Assembly (NCBI RefSeq): GCF_016863335.1 | Contig: NZ_BOOR01000019.1 | Location: 1 to 52,281 of the forward strand | Length of the DNA stretch: 52,281 nucleotides | Direction: 5' to 3' | Source: Planotetraspora thailandica | GTDB taxonomy: Bacteria > Actinomycetota > Actinomycetes > Streptosporangiales > Streptosporangiaceae | Shown here: positions 1-8,480 of the stretch, piece by piece | Layout of the letters: each line of letters begins with the position of its first letter | Position numbering within the stretch: position 1 is the stretch's first letter | The notes under the pieces: generated by a model | What the model saw: the letters and a program-made list of their open reading frames with translations, nothing else | The model's database searches: none | Told to the model about the DNA's origin: nothing | Made by a program: the position numbers and the translations under genes

Positions 1-63
1 GGGCCCGCCGACGTTCATCCGGGCGATGATCTCCATGACTCGGATGCGGCCGTCGGGCTTCAT
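1..63 (-). CDS. Glycosyltransferase, N-terminal 21 residues only (runs off window)
   Basis: The gene starts at an ATG whose complement lies at 61-63, preceded on its strand by AAGGAG six bases upstream, and continues past the left edge. The visible peptide contains EIIARMNVGGP. This resembles the first beta strand and glycine-rich loop (RMNxGGP) that opens many GT4-type (GT-B fold) glycosyltransferases. It is divergent from a UDP-sugar dehydrogenase, so a polysaccharide or glycan cluster probably extends to the left. The family call rests on one motif; donor and acceptor cannot be judged. Confidence 0.6.
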   Translation of the reverse strand, partial: MKPDGRIRVMEIIARMNVGGP

Positions 64-284
64 GCGCGCTCCTTCGTGGTCACGTCGCAGAAGCTAGCTG
101 GCCGTTCGGCCGATTCAACGGCACCGGAGCGGCGCAGAGGAAATGTTTCCCCTATCCCTACCGGCAGATGATCGAGTTCGCCGGTGATCGCCTTGCCGCG
201 ACCGGAGATCGCCGATCTCCATTACGGAAGCCTTACACGGTCAATCTCCGGTACGGCCGGGCCCGGCTCCTAAGGTCGTGGGCC
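64..284. promoter_or_regulatory. Divergent promoter region with two overlapping hairpins
   Basis: A 221-bp spacer between the divergent glycosyltransferase and sugar dehydrogenase. It must hold both promoters, but no convincing -35/-10 pair is visible. Two inverted repeats share bases: GGAGATC (204-210) with GATCTCC (214-220), and ACCGGAGAT (201-209) with ATCTCCGGT (244-252). They cannot form at the same time in a transcript towards the dehydrogenase. Confidence 0.4.
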
Positions 285-1544
285 ATGAGAGACAAGCTGG
301 TCGTCGTCGGGCAGGGATACGCTGGCCTGCCTCTGGCCATGCGGGCGATCGAGGCCGGGTTCGACGTCACGGGGATCGACGTCGACGAATGGCGGGTCAA
401 GCGGCTCGCCGCGGGCGAGTCGTGCATCGGCGACGTCACCGACGGGGCGCTCGCCGCCGCGCTCGGCTCGGGACGCTACCGGATCAGCACCGACTACGCC
501 GACGCCGCAGGCTTCGACACCTGCGTCATCACGGTGCCCGCCCCGCTGCACGACGGCGTGCCCAACCTGAGCCACATCGGGTCGGCGGGCCGATCGCTCG
601 CGCCGCTGCTGCGCGCGGGCACGACGGTGATTCTGGAGTCCACGACCTATCCGGGCACGACCGAGGAATACCTGCGGCCGCTGCTGGAGGACGGGTCCGG
701 GCTGCGCGCCCCCGAGGACTTCCGCCTCGGCTACAGCCCGGAACGTGCCGACCCCGGCAACACGCGGTGGCGGCTGGACAACACGCCGAAGGTGGTCTCC
801 GGCATCGACCCCGCTTCGCTGGAGCAGGTCAAGGCGTTCTACGACCGGATCGTGCGGGAGACCGTGCCCGTCTCCTCGGTGCAGGTGGCCGAGCTGTGCA
901 AGCTCCTGGAGAACACCTTCCGGCACGTCAACGTGGCCCTGGTCAACGAACTGGCGATCTTCGCCCGTCAGCTCGGCATCGACGTGTGGGAGGCGGTCGA
1001 CGCCGCCGCGACCAAGCCGTTCGGTTTCATGCGCTTCACCCCCGGTCCGGGCGTCGGGGGACACTGCCTGCCGATCGACCCGTCGTACCTCTCCTGGAAG
1101 GTGAGGCGCGGCCCCGGGCACAACTTCCGGTTCGCCGAGCTGGCGAACGCCATCAACGACCACATGCCCGACCACGTGGTGAACCGGCTCGCCCTGGCGT
1201 TGAACCGCCGTTACCGCTCGATCAGGGGCAGCCGGTTCCTCCTGCTGGGCCTGTCGTACAAGAAGAACACGGGGGACTGCCGGGAGTCCCCCGCAATTGA
1301 GGTGGCCAAGGCCCTGTGCACGCTCGGCGCCGACGTCAGGGCGGCCGACCCCCACGTGGACGACTTCCTGCTGCCGGTGGGGATCGAGCTGGTCGAACCG
1401 ACGGGCGAGGAACTGGCCCGCGCCGACGCGGTCGTCGTCCTCACCGACCACGACCGCTTCGACTACGACCTGGTGCAACGTTCCAGCGAGTTCGTCTTCG
1501 ACACCCGAAACCGCTGCAACGGGCCCAACGTGGAGCGCCTGTGA
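285..1544 (+). CDS. Nucleotide-sugar 6-dehydrogenase (UDP-GlcNAc/UDP-ManNAc type, WbpA/WecC-like)
   Basis: A 419-residue cytoplasmic NAD-dependent enzyme predicted to oxidise C6 of a UDP-sugar to the uronic acid in two steps. The N-terminal Rossmann loop is VVVGQGYAG (residues 6-14). The catalytic cysteine is Cys261 in GGHCLPIDPSYLSWK. PIDPxYLxWK and the following AINDHMPDHVV stretch look more like UDP-HexNAc dehydrogenases than UDP-glucose dehydrogenase, but this is inference. Length is normal. I chose ATG 285 because the nucleotide-binding strand begins straight after it; an in-frame ATG at 168 would add 39 residues with no family match. It probably supplies precursor to the glycan pathway of the divergent glycosyltransferase. 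Confidence 0.85.
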   Translation: MRDKLVVVGQGYAGLPLAMRAIEAGFDVTGIDVDEWRVKRLAAGESCIGDVTDGALAAALGSGRYRISTDYADAAGFDTCVITVPAPLHDGVPNLSHIGSAGRSLAPLLRAGTTVILESTTYPGTTEEYLRPLLEDGSGLRAPEDFRLGYSPERADPGNTRWRLDNTPKVVSGIDPASLEQVKAFYDRIVRETVPVSSVQVAELCKLLENTFRHVNVALVNELAIFARQLGIDVWEAVDAAATKPFGFMRFTPGPGVGGHCLPIDPSYLSWKVRRGPGHNFRFAELANAINDHMPDHVVNRLALALNRRYRSIRGSRFLLLGLSYKKNTGDCRESPAIEVAKALCTLGADVRAADPHVDDFLLPVGIELVEPTGEELARADAVVVLTDHDRFDYDLVQRSSEFVFDTRNRCNGPNVERL

Positions 1545-1548
1545 CGCG

Positions 1549-1872
1549 CTAGGCGGCCATGAACCTGGTGATCAGGTCTTCCACCTGCGCGTTCAGGCGT
1601 GCTCCACGTGCCGAGCCCGCGTAGTGCGTCACGAAGATGACGATCTCGCGCAGCTCGCTCGGCGTCAGCTCCCCGGTGCGCAGGGCCGCGTCGAGCTGGG
1701 CGGCGGTCTCCTCGGCGAGTCCCTGCTCGACGAGGAGACCGAGGAGGAGCAGGCGACGGTCCCTGGTGCTCAGCGCCTCGCCCGACCACACCTCCGCGAA
1801 CATGTGCTCCACTGCCGTCCCGAATTCCAGGGTCCTCGCCCTGCGGTCGAGGTCATCGATGTTGTCGCTCAT
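1549..1872 (-). CDS. Carboxymuconolactone decarboxylase (CMD/AhpD-like) family protein
   Basis: A 107-residue protein from ATG 1872; an upstream in-frame ATG at 1914 would add 14 residues. Features resembling the CMD fold include RDRRLLLLGLLVEQGL, the segment LTPSELREIVIFVTHYAG, and ARLNAQVE near the C-terminus. The CxxC pair of AhpD peroxidase-type members is absent, so it is nearer to gamma-carboxymuconolactone decarboxylase-like proteins. Substrate is unknown. It is convergent with the sugar dehydrogenase (4 bp between stops). The 156-bp region upstream (1873-2028) carries two TTGCA repeats around 1991-2008 but no clear promoter. Confidence 0.7.
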   Translation of the reverse strand: MSDNIDDLDRRARTLEFGTAVEHMFAEVWSGEALSTRDRRLLLLGLLVEQGLAEETAAQLDAALRTGELTPSELREIVIFVTHYAGSARGARLNAQVEDLITRFMAA

Positions 1873-2028
1873 GCGGCACTCCACGTCCGTCGGCCCAGAT
1901 TTCGAGACATGCACGTAAATGTCGCGTTCGGGGGGATCAGGTGTTACATGACCGGCTGGTCCAGTCCGAGCGCATTGTCACAAGAGCACGGTTGCATGAA
2001 CGTTGCACCGTTTGAATGACCGTCAGGG

Positions 2029-3030
2029 TCACAAGTTCTCGTCCGCCGTCGACAGGTGGGGGACGTGCTCGGCCGGGACCACCCCCATGCGGCCCGCCTG
2101 GAAGTCCGCGAAGGCCTGGGCGAGCTCTTCGCGGGTGTTCATGACGAAGGGTCCGTACCGCGCGACGGGCTCGTGGATCGGCAGGCCGCCGAGCACGAGG
2201 ATCTCCCAGCCCTGCCGCGAGGCCAGCGGCTGCTTGTCGGCCGCGCGCATGGTCAGCGCGCCCGCCGTGCCCTTGTAGCCGCCGAAGACGCCGAGCTGGC
2301 CCTCACGCAGCGGGCGGTCGTCGGGGCCGACGAAGCCGTCGCCGCTCAGCACATACACCAACGCGTTGAAGTCGGCGGGCCACGGCAGGGCCAGCCGCGC
2401 TCCGGGAGCGACCGTCGCGTGGAGGTAGGTGATCGGCGTGTACGTCATGCCCGGCCCCTCGTGGCCTGCGAGCGACCCCGCGATGACCCGGACGAGCGAG
2501 GAGCCGTCGTCGCTGGCGAGCAGCTTCACGTCACCCCCGCGGATGTCCTGGTAGCGCGGCGGCACCCACTTCTGTGCGCGGGGCAGGTTCACCCACAGTT
2601 GAACGCCGTGGAACAGCCCTCCGCTCGCGACCAGCTCCGGCGGCGGCTGCTCGATGTGCTGCAGGCCGCTTCCGGCGGTCATCCACTGGGTATCGCCATC
2701 CGAGATGAGCCCGCCCCCGCCGTTCGTGTCCCGATGCTGGAAGGCGCCGTCCATGATGTACGTCACCGTCTCGAAGCCGCGGTGCGGGTGCCAGGGAGTG
2801 CCCTTCGCCTCGCCGGGGGCGTATTCCACGGCCCCCATGTGGTCGAGCAGCAGGAACGGGTCGGCCAGTGAGAGCTCCACATCGGGGAACGGCCGGCGTA
2901 CGGCGAAGCCCTCTCCTTCCAGATGGCGTCCCGCGGTGACGACGCGGGCGACGGGCCGCCACGCCGTCGCCGCTTCGGGCAGGCGGGGGAGGCGGGGCAA
3001 CGTGAGTGTGTCTGCGGTGATGGCTGGCAT
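2029..3030 (-). CDS. Pirin family protein (bicupin)
   Basis: A 333-residue bicupin. The N-terminal cupin keeps the pirin metal signature: HPHRGFETVTYI, then QHRDTNG, then GSGLQHIEQP (three His and one Glu). The C-terminal cupin contains PWPADFNALVYVLSG and GQLGVFGG. Bacterial pirins are redox-sensitive iron proteins; some oxidise quercetin and others modulate enzymes, and the sequence does not show which applies here. ATG 3030 is preceded on its strand by GAGGAG about six bases upstream; an extension to 3105 is less likely. The promoter region holds the palindrome listed at 3063-3085. Confidence 0.88.
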   Translation of the reverse strand: MPAITADTLTLPRLPRLPEAATAWRPVARVVTAGRHLEGEGFAVRRPFPDVELSLADPFLLLDHMGAVEYAPGEAKGTPWHPHRGFETVTYIMDGAFQHRDTNGGGGLISDGDTQWMTAGSGLQHIEQPPPELVASGGLFHGVQLWVNLPRAQKWVPPRYQDIRGGDVKLLASDDGSSLVRVIAGSLAGHEGPGMTYTPITYLHATVAPGARLALPWPADFNALVYVLSGDGFVGPDDRPLREGQLGVFGGYKGTAGALTMRAADKQPLASRQGWEILVLGGLPIHEPVARYGPFVMNTREELAQAFADFQAGRMGVVPAEHVPHLSTADENL

Positions 3031-3062
3031 GGCGTCTCCTCTGTCGAATACGCTCCGCGCAA

Positions 3063-3085
3063 CAACTATTGATATATCAACTATT
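3063..3085. promoter_or_regulatory. Candidate operator upstream of pirin
   Basis: CAACTATT occurs twice in direct orientation (3063-3070 and 3078-3085) at a 15-bp period. The junction forms a perfect 12-bp palindrome TTGATATATCAA (3069-3080). This AT-rich block stands out in GC-rich DNA 33 bp upstream of the pirin start. It is a good candidate repressor site; the regulator is unknown. The rest of 3031-3243 shows nothing clear. Confidence 0.45.
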
Positions 3086-3243
3086 CCACGTCGGCTTTCC
3101 GCCATCTCCGGTCACAAGTGCAGCCAACTCCCGGGCAAGATTTGGTCAAGTTTTCCAACCTGTCCGGGATCTCGCATGAGATGGATACTGGGAAAACGGG
3201 CAGTTATACCTCGTAGACCCGCAAAGCGGAGGTTGGTGCCTTA

Positions 3244-3945
3244 GTGGATAGATCGCGGGCGATTTTCGGGGTGGTGACGGCGGCTACGGCCGCCGTGTTG
3301 TTGTCCGGGTGCGCTGCGCCCGATTACACCTACGTGCGGGGCAGCGACGGGTCGACCTATTTCAAGGTCCCCTCGGCATGGAGACAGGTCGACGCGAACG
3401 CCTTCGACCAGGTCTTCTTCGGCGACATGCAGACGGCCAAGGCGCAGATCGCCAAGCAGAACACCTGGATCGCGGCCTACGACGCGCAGGCAGCCCGGCC
3501 GTCCGCGAACCATTTCCTCGCCGGCGAGCAGGGCGCCGTGGACCAGCCGTTCGTCCTGGCCAAGGTCCAGAAGCTCTCCGACGAGGAGAAGAACCAGGTG
3601 TCGCTCGACATCCTGCGCAACGCCAACGGACTGCCGGTCGCCGTGACGGCCGACGTCCGCAAGCAGATGGAATCCACGCAGGGCTTCCCGTTCCAGAAGT
3701 TCGAACTGCTCAGCGACCAGGTCCTGCCTGCACAGGACGGCATCCGGGGCGTCCGGACCATCTTCAACCTCAGCGTCGGCAACGGGCCGGTGCAGACCTT
3801 CGACGAGACGTCGTTCCTGTCCGCTGACGGATCGATCGTCTCCACGCTCCTGATCCGCTGTTCGGCGGCGTGCTTCCGGCAGCAGTTCTCCGAGATCAAC
3901 CTGGTCGCACAGTCCTTCAAGGTCAAGCGACTCCTCAACCAATGA
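3244..3945 (+). CDS. Secreted lipoprotein of unknown function
   Basis: A 233-residue protein starting at GTG 3244. It has a lipoprotein signal peptide: a short basic N-terminus, a hydrophobic run and lipobox LLSGC with Cys23 as the acylation site. The mature part begins PDYTYVRGSDGSTYFKVPSAW, similar in feel to small surface lipoproteins, but I recognise no named domain. Two closely spaced Cys near the C-terminus (IRCSAACF) could form a disulfide. The next gene, a membrane AAA protease, starts 14 bp after the stop, so the two are probably co-transcribed and the lipoprotein may be its partner or substrate on the outer face. Confidence 0.7.
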   Translation: MDRSRAIFGVVTAATAAVLLSGCAAPDYTYVRGSDGSTYFKVPSAWRQVDANAFDQVFFGDMQTAKAQIAKQNTWIAAYDAQAARPSANHFLAGEQGAVDQPFVLAKVQKLSDEEKNQVSLDILRNANGLPVAVTADVRKQMESTQGFPFQKFELLSDQVLPAQDGIRGVRTIFNLSVGNGPVQTFDETSFLSADGSIVSTLLIRCSAACFRQQFSEINLVAQSFKVKRLLNQ

Positions 3946-3959
3946 AGGAGGCCCCTCAT

Positions 3960-6917
3960 ATGAGCACGGCCACGCCGCCACAGCACCACCCCGAGGGGCT
4001 GCGCGAACCCGGGTCAGGCCCGGAGGAACGCGACCTGAGCACGAGGAAACGCCTCGCGATGTGGGACAGGATCAAGTTCCTGCTGCTCCTCGCCCTCGCG
4101 TTCGGCGTTCTGCTGTGGAACACCACGGTCACCTACCAGGGGATCATCTCCTTCTCCGACGCGCTCAAGCTGACCGTCCGCGACGCCTCCTGGGTCCTCT
4201 GGCTGGCCGGGCTCGAAGCACTCCGGCAGGTGCACTTCTTCATCAGCGAGAGGTCGTCCGGCTACCACCGGTTCTGGATGAACAAGATCTTCGGCGGGTG
4301 GAATCGCTGGACGCACCGCCGTTTCACCGACTGGAACCGCTTCCGCATCGCCCGCGCGATCAAGTGGCTCGTCGCGATCGCCGTCGTCGCCCTGGTCCTG
4401 GCCAAGATCCAGAAGACCTCCCCGCTCGAGGCGCTGTTCAACGTGCCGGGGACGATCTGGGGTTACCTGCCCCTGGCCCTCCAGATCGTGGCGGTCGTGC
4501 TGCTCGGCATCCTGCAGTTCGTCGCGATCTTCTGGTTCCTTTCCCGCGGCGGCGTCGACGTCTACTTCCCCGACGACATCAAGACGCGGTTCTCCGACGT
4601 CTGGGGCCAGGACCATGTGGTCGAGCGGGTCAAGGAGAACATCGTCTTCCTGGAGAAGCCCGATGAGATCGAGGCCAAGGGCGGCTACGTGCCCAGCGGC
4701 ATCCTGCTGTGGGGCCCGCCGGGCACCGGCAAGACGCTGATGGCCGAGGCCGTCGCCGGTTCCACCGGCAAGCCGTACGTCTTCGTGGACCCGGGCGCCT
4801 TCATCAACATGTTCTTCGGCGTCGGCGTGCTGAAGGTCAAGTCGCTCTTCCGCAAGCTGCGCAAGCTGGCCCTGCGCTACGGCGGAGTGATCGTCTTCTT
4901 CGACGAGGCGGACTCCCTGGGCAACCGCGGCGCGCTCGCCCAGGGCGGTCCGGGAGGATGGGGCCGCGCGACCCCGGCGCCGTTCCAGGCGGCCGGCTGC
5001 AACGGGTTCTCCTACCTCGACAGGGACACCCAGTGGATGCTCGGCCGGCGGGCGCTGGAGCAGGGCGTCCCCGGCTCCGTCTCCAGGTCGGGGGCGTTCG
5101 TCAACCGCCTCGTGTACGGCGCGGGCATGGGCGGCGGCGGCGGAGGCATGGGCACCCTGGAGTCGCTGCTGACCGAGATCTCCGGTCTGAAGAAGCCGAG
5201 GGGCTTCGTCAACCGGCACGTGCGGCGACTGCTCGGCATGCGCCCGAAGCCGCCGCCCAAGTACCGCATTCTGATCATGATGGCTACCAACCTCCCCGAG
5301 GCGCTCGACGAGGCCCTGCTGCGGCCCGGCCGCATCGACCGCATCTACAAGGTCGGCTACCCGTCCAAGGAAGGCCGGATCCGGACCTACCACGGGTACT
5401 TCGACAAGGTCCGGCACGCGCTGACCGACGAGCAGATCGACAAGCTCGCCACGATCACTCCGTACGCCACGGGCGCCACGATCAAGGACATGGTCAACGA
5501 GTCGCTGATCACCGCCATCAGGGACGGCCGTGACGTCATCACCTGGTCGGACGTCATGCGGGCCAAGAGGCTCAAGCAGCTCGGCCCGCCGGAGGACGTC
5601 GAGTACATCGAGAGGGAACGGCACGCGGTGGCCGTGCACGAGGCGTGCCACGCCGTCGTCGCCTACCGCACCCGGCACCACCTGGAGATCGACCTCGCCA
5701 CCATCGAGAAGGGCGCCGACTATCTCGGCATGGTCGCCAGCATCAAGCCGGAGGACCAGTTCACCCGGTGGAAGTCGGAATACGAGGCCGACATCATGGT
5801 CTCCCTCGCGTCCCTCGCCGGTGAGCGGATGTTCTTCGGCGAGGACAACTCCTCCGGCGTCTCGGGAGACCTCCAGTCGGCCACGCTGCTGACCGCGCTG
5901 ATGGAGGCACATTGGGGCATGGGCCTCGGCGTCGCCTCGCTCCCGGCGCTCCAGGAGCTCGGGCTCAGGGAGGGCAAGGCCCACCGGCAGGGCGGCTCGA
6001 ACGGCGGCGTCGGCTTCACCGGAACCCCGGCGGCCAACCGCGACGAGATGGTGCCCGACATGCTCCCGGAGCGCATCGAGTTCAACCTCGCCCAGCTGCT
6101 GGAGCAGACGGCCGAACTCCTCCGGGAGAACCGGCGGGCCGTGCTGAGCGTGGCCCACGCGCTCGAGTACCACAAGACGCTGAACGGCGACGACGTGGTC
6201 GCCGTCATCGAGGGCAGGCCCGGGCCGCTCATCGACGGCACGGTCTACGAGTCCGAGTCGTTCTACGAGGAGATCGAGGTCTACCACACGGCCGCGGCCC
6301 AGGCTCATCGCAACCACACCAACGTGCCGGTCGACCTGCCGATGCCTGCGACCCGGATGCTGGAGCCGACGGCCGTCGTCGCGCCCGGGGCGGTCGACCG
6401 GGGGACGGTCGCTCCGCCGGCCACCTTCCCGCCCGCGGGATACGGCGGCAACGGCAACGGGCAGGTGACACAACCGGACTTCGTCCCGTGGAACGGCGGG
6501 CCGCCCCCGGCGGCGACCACCCCGACGATCCCGAGCACGCCGCCCTCGACCGCCCAGAGGCGGGACAGGTCGTTCGGCACCGTGTGGGGTCTCATCGGCG
6601 GGCTCGTCGCGCTCGTGGTCATCGCCCTGCTCGGCATGGCGTTCGCCGTCGGAGGCGGGAGCTCCACCGCCACGGTGGCGGGCGGCATCACCGGCTCCAC
6701 CGCCCTGGTCCTCGGCGCGGCCTTCGTCGCCATGGCCGGCGGCATCGCCGTCGCCGTCGCCGTGGTGCGCGCCCACCAGGCCGGCCGCAGACGGGCCGAG
6801 CAGGCCAGGGACGCCGCGGCCGAACGGGCCCAACTGCTCGCCGCGGCGATGGATCCCGAGGTCGCGATGCGCCTGCTCGGCTACGACGGCCGCCGCGGCC
6901 CCGACAACGTCACATGA
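3960..6917 (+). CDS. FtsH-like membrane AAA+ metalloprotease, divergent, with C-terminal extension
   Basis: 985 residues from ATG 3960, preceded by AAGGAGG. The N-terminal part has hydrophobic segments near residues 38-53, 134-150 and 170-196. The AAA module has Walker A GPPGTGKT (252-259), Walker B VIVFFDEAD (310-318) and arginine-finger region LLRPGRIDR. The M41 zinc motif is HEACH (560-564). A possible third ligand Asp637 lies in SSGVSGD, 77 residues after the first His, the spacing seen in true FtsH. Differences from classic FtsH (about 600-700 residues) are a roughly 85-residue Gly-rich insertion between Walker B and the arginine finger, and a long C-terminus with a Pro-rich linker and two further membrane helices (about 874-895 and 915-938). 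It is probably an active quality-control protease. It follows the lipoprotein gene. Confidence 0.85.
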   Translation: MSTATPPQHHPEGLREPGSGPEERDLSTRKRLAMWDRIKFLLLLALAFGVLLWNTTVTYQGIISFSDALKLTVRDASWVLWLAGLEALRQVHFFISERSSGYHRFWMNKIFGGWNRWTHRRFTDWNRFRIARAIKWLVAIAVVALVLAKIQKTSPLEALFNVPGTIWGYLPLALQIVAVVLLGILQFVAIFWFLSRGGVDVYFPDDIKTRFSDVWGQDHVVERVKENIVFLEKPDEIEAKGGYVPSGILLWGPPGTGKTLMAEAVAGSTGKPYVFVDPGAFINMFFGVGVLKVKSLFRKLRKLALRYGGVIVFFDEADSLGNRGALAQGGPGGWGRATPAPFQAAGCNGFSYLDRDTQWMLGRRALEQGVPGSVSRSGAFVNRLVYGAGMGGGGGGMGTLESLLTEISGLKKPRGFVNRHVRRLLGMRPKPPPKYRILIMMATNLPEALDEALLRPGRIDRIYKVGYPSKEGRIRTYHGYFDKVRHALTDEQIDKLATITPYATGATIKDMVNESLITAIRDGRDVITWSDVMRAKRLKQLGPPEDVEYIERERHAVAVHEACHAVVAYRTRHHLEIDLATIEKGADYLGMVASIKPEDQFTRWKSEYEADIMVSLASLAGERMFFGEDNSSGVSGDLQSATLLTALMEAHWGMGLGVASLPALQELGLREGKAHRQGGSNGGVGFTGTPAANRDEMVPDMLPERIEFNLAQLLEQTAELLRENRRAVLSVAHALEYHKTLNGDDVVAVIEGRPGPLIDGTVYESESFYEEIEVYHTAAAQAHRNHTNVPVDLPMPATRMLEPTAVVAPGAVDRGTVAPPATFPPAGYGGNGNGQVTQPDFVPWNGGPPPAATTPTIPSTPPSTAQRRDRSFGTVWGLIGGLVALVVIALLGMAFAVGGGSSTATVAGGITGSTALVLGAAFVAMAGGIAVAVAVVRAHQAGRRRAEQARDAAAERAQLLAAAMDPEVAMRLLGYDGRRGPDNVT

Positions 6918-6936
6918 CCCGTCACATGACCCGGAG

Positions 6937-8442
6937 CTAGATGCGGAAGCCCAGGTCGGGCGTGATCTCGGCCACGTCCATCTGGGCCTTCTGCAGCCTG
7001 CCGGAGTAGTCCCAGTTCATGGCCTGCCAGCGGGTGAACTGGTCGAGCACCCACATCCCGCTCTGCCTGCTGCCGTTGCCCGACTTGCCGTTCCCGCCGA
7101 ACGGCAGGTGGGCCTCGGCGCCCGAGGTTGAGTTGTTCACGCTGATCATGCCCGCGGACACGCCCTCACGGAAGCGGAAGACCGCCTGGGGATCGCGCGT
7201 GTAGATCGACGAGGACAACCCGTAGCCCGGCCTGTTGGCCAGCTCGATCGCCTCGTCGAGGCCGGTGAAGGTCGTCACGCCCACGATCGGGCCGAACGTC
7301 TCCTCCATGAAGAGCCGGTCACCCGGCCGTACACCGTCGACGATCACCGGGTGGTAGTAGAGGCCCTCGCCCTCCATCCGCCCCGTGGAGCCCGGCAGCA
7401 CCGTGTGGTGCGGCTCGATCCACGTCAGGTAGTCCTCGTACCGCTCGGCGAACTTGTGGTCGAGCATCGGGCCGTAGAGCACCTCGCCGTTGGGGTCGCC
7501 GATCTTCGCGTTCCGCACGGCCTCGGCGAACCTCGTCAGGAACTCGTCGTGCACGTCCTCGTGGACGATGACGGTGCCGAGTGAGGTGCACCGCTGGCCT
7601 GCCGTACCGAAGCCGGCGAACAGCGCGCCTTCGACGGCGAGGTCGAGGTCGGCGTCGGGCATGACGACCATCGGGTTCTTGCCGCCGAGCTCCAGGCAGG
7701 GCGACTGGAGGTGGCGGCCGCACAGCTCGCCGACGGCCCGCCCGACGGCGGTCGAACCCGTGAAGCCGACCTTCTGCACGGTGCCCTCGCCGAGCGCGCG
7801 GTCGAGCCCCGCGAAGGTGGCGGCGCCGTCGGCGAAGACGATGTTCAGCACGCCGTCGGGCAGCCCGGCCGCCGCGAACAGCCGGAACAGCGCGTGCGCG
7901 GAGACCGCCGCATATTCGGCGGGCTTCCAGACGACGGCGTTGCCGCACAAGAGGGCCGGCACCAGATACCAGGAGGGCACCGCGACCGGGAAGTTGCCCG
8001 CGGTGATCACCGCGGCGACGCCGACCGGCACGCGGAAGGTGAACAGGCTCTTGTCGGGCATCTCCGACGGGACGGTCTGGCCGTAGAGCCGGCGGCCCTC
8101 TCCGAGGAAGAAGTCACACGTGTCGACGATCTCCCTGACCTCGCCCAGCGCCTCGGCGTACGGCTTGCCGACCTCCTGGGTGACCAGCCGGGCGAGGGTC
8201 TCGGCGTTGGCCTCCACCAGGCGGCCGATCGACGCGATCACCCGGCCGCGCACAGGAGCGGGAACCCGCGCCCACTCCCGCTGCGCCGCGGCGGCCGTAC
8301 GGCAGGCGTCCGCGAACACGTCGGGGCCGCCGAGCTGGACGGTCGCCACGGTCTCCGCCGGACGCGCCGGATTGATCGACTCGTACGGCGTGCCAGAGGG
8401 GCCGTCCTTGCCGCCGATGACGGAAACGATCTGCCGAGTCAC
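6937..8442 (-). CDS. NAD(P)-dependent aldehyde dehydrogenase
   Basis: A 501-residue ALDH-superfamily enzyme oxidising an aldehyde to a carboxylate. The general base is Glu251 in LELGGKNP and the nucleophile Cys285 in GQRCTS; their 34-residue spacing is canonical. NADP-binding loop candidates are AGNFPVAVPSW and VGFTGSTAVG. Succinate-semialdehyde and related semialdehyde dehydrogenases are the nearest in feel, but the substrate is not readable. GTG 8442 has GGAGG six bases upstream on its strand. It lies 38 bp downstream of the LAL regulator on the same strand and may share its transcript. Confidence 0.88.
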   Translation of the reverse strand: MTRQIVSVIGGKDGPSGTPYESINPARPAETVATVQLGGPDVFADACRTAAAAQREWARVPAPVRGRVIASIGRLVEANAETLARLVTQEVGKPYAEALGEVREIVDTCDFFLGEGRRLYGQTVPSEMPDKSLFTFRVPVGVAAVITAGNFPVAVPSWYLVPALLCGNAVVWKPAEYAAVSAHALFRLFAAAGLPDGVLNIVFADGAATFAGLDRALGEGTVQKVGFTGSTAVGRAVGELCGRHLQSPCLELGGKNPMVVMPDADLDLAVEGALFAGFGTAGQRCTSLGTVIVHEDVHDEFLTRFAEAVRNAKIGDPNGEVLYGPMLDHKFAERYEDYLTWIEPHHTVLPGSTGRMEGEGLYYHPVIVDGVRPGDRLFMEETFGPIVGVTTFTGLDEAIELANRPGYGLSSSIYTRDPQAVFRFREGVSAGMISVNNSTSGAEAHLPFGGNGKSGNGSRQSGMWVLDQFTRWQAMNWDYSGRLQKAQMDVAEITPDLGFRI

Positions 8443-8480
8443 CGCTGACCTCCGGAATGATTTCCTGTCTGGAGCTTTGA

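Noticed and set aside
4014-6833. A 939-codon open frame on the minus strand
   Set aside because: It is antisense to the FtsH-like gene, whose domains are unmistakable. Long antisense frames arise from high third-position GC.
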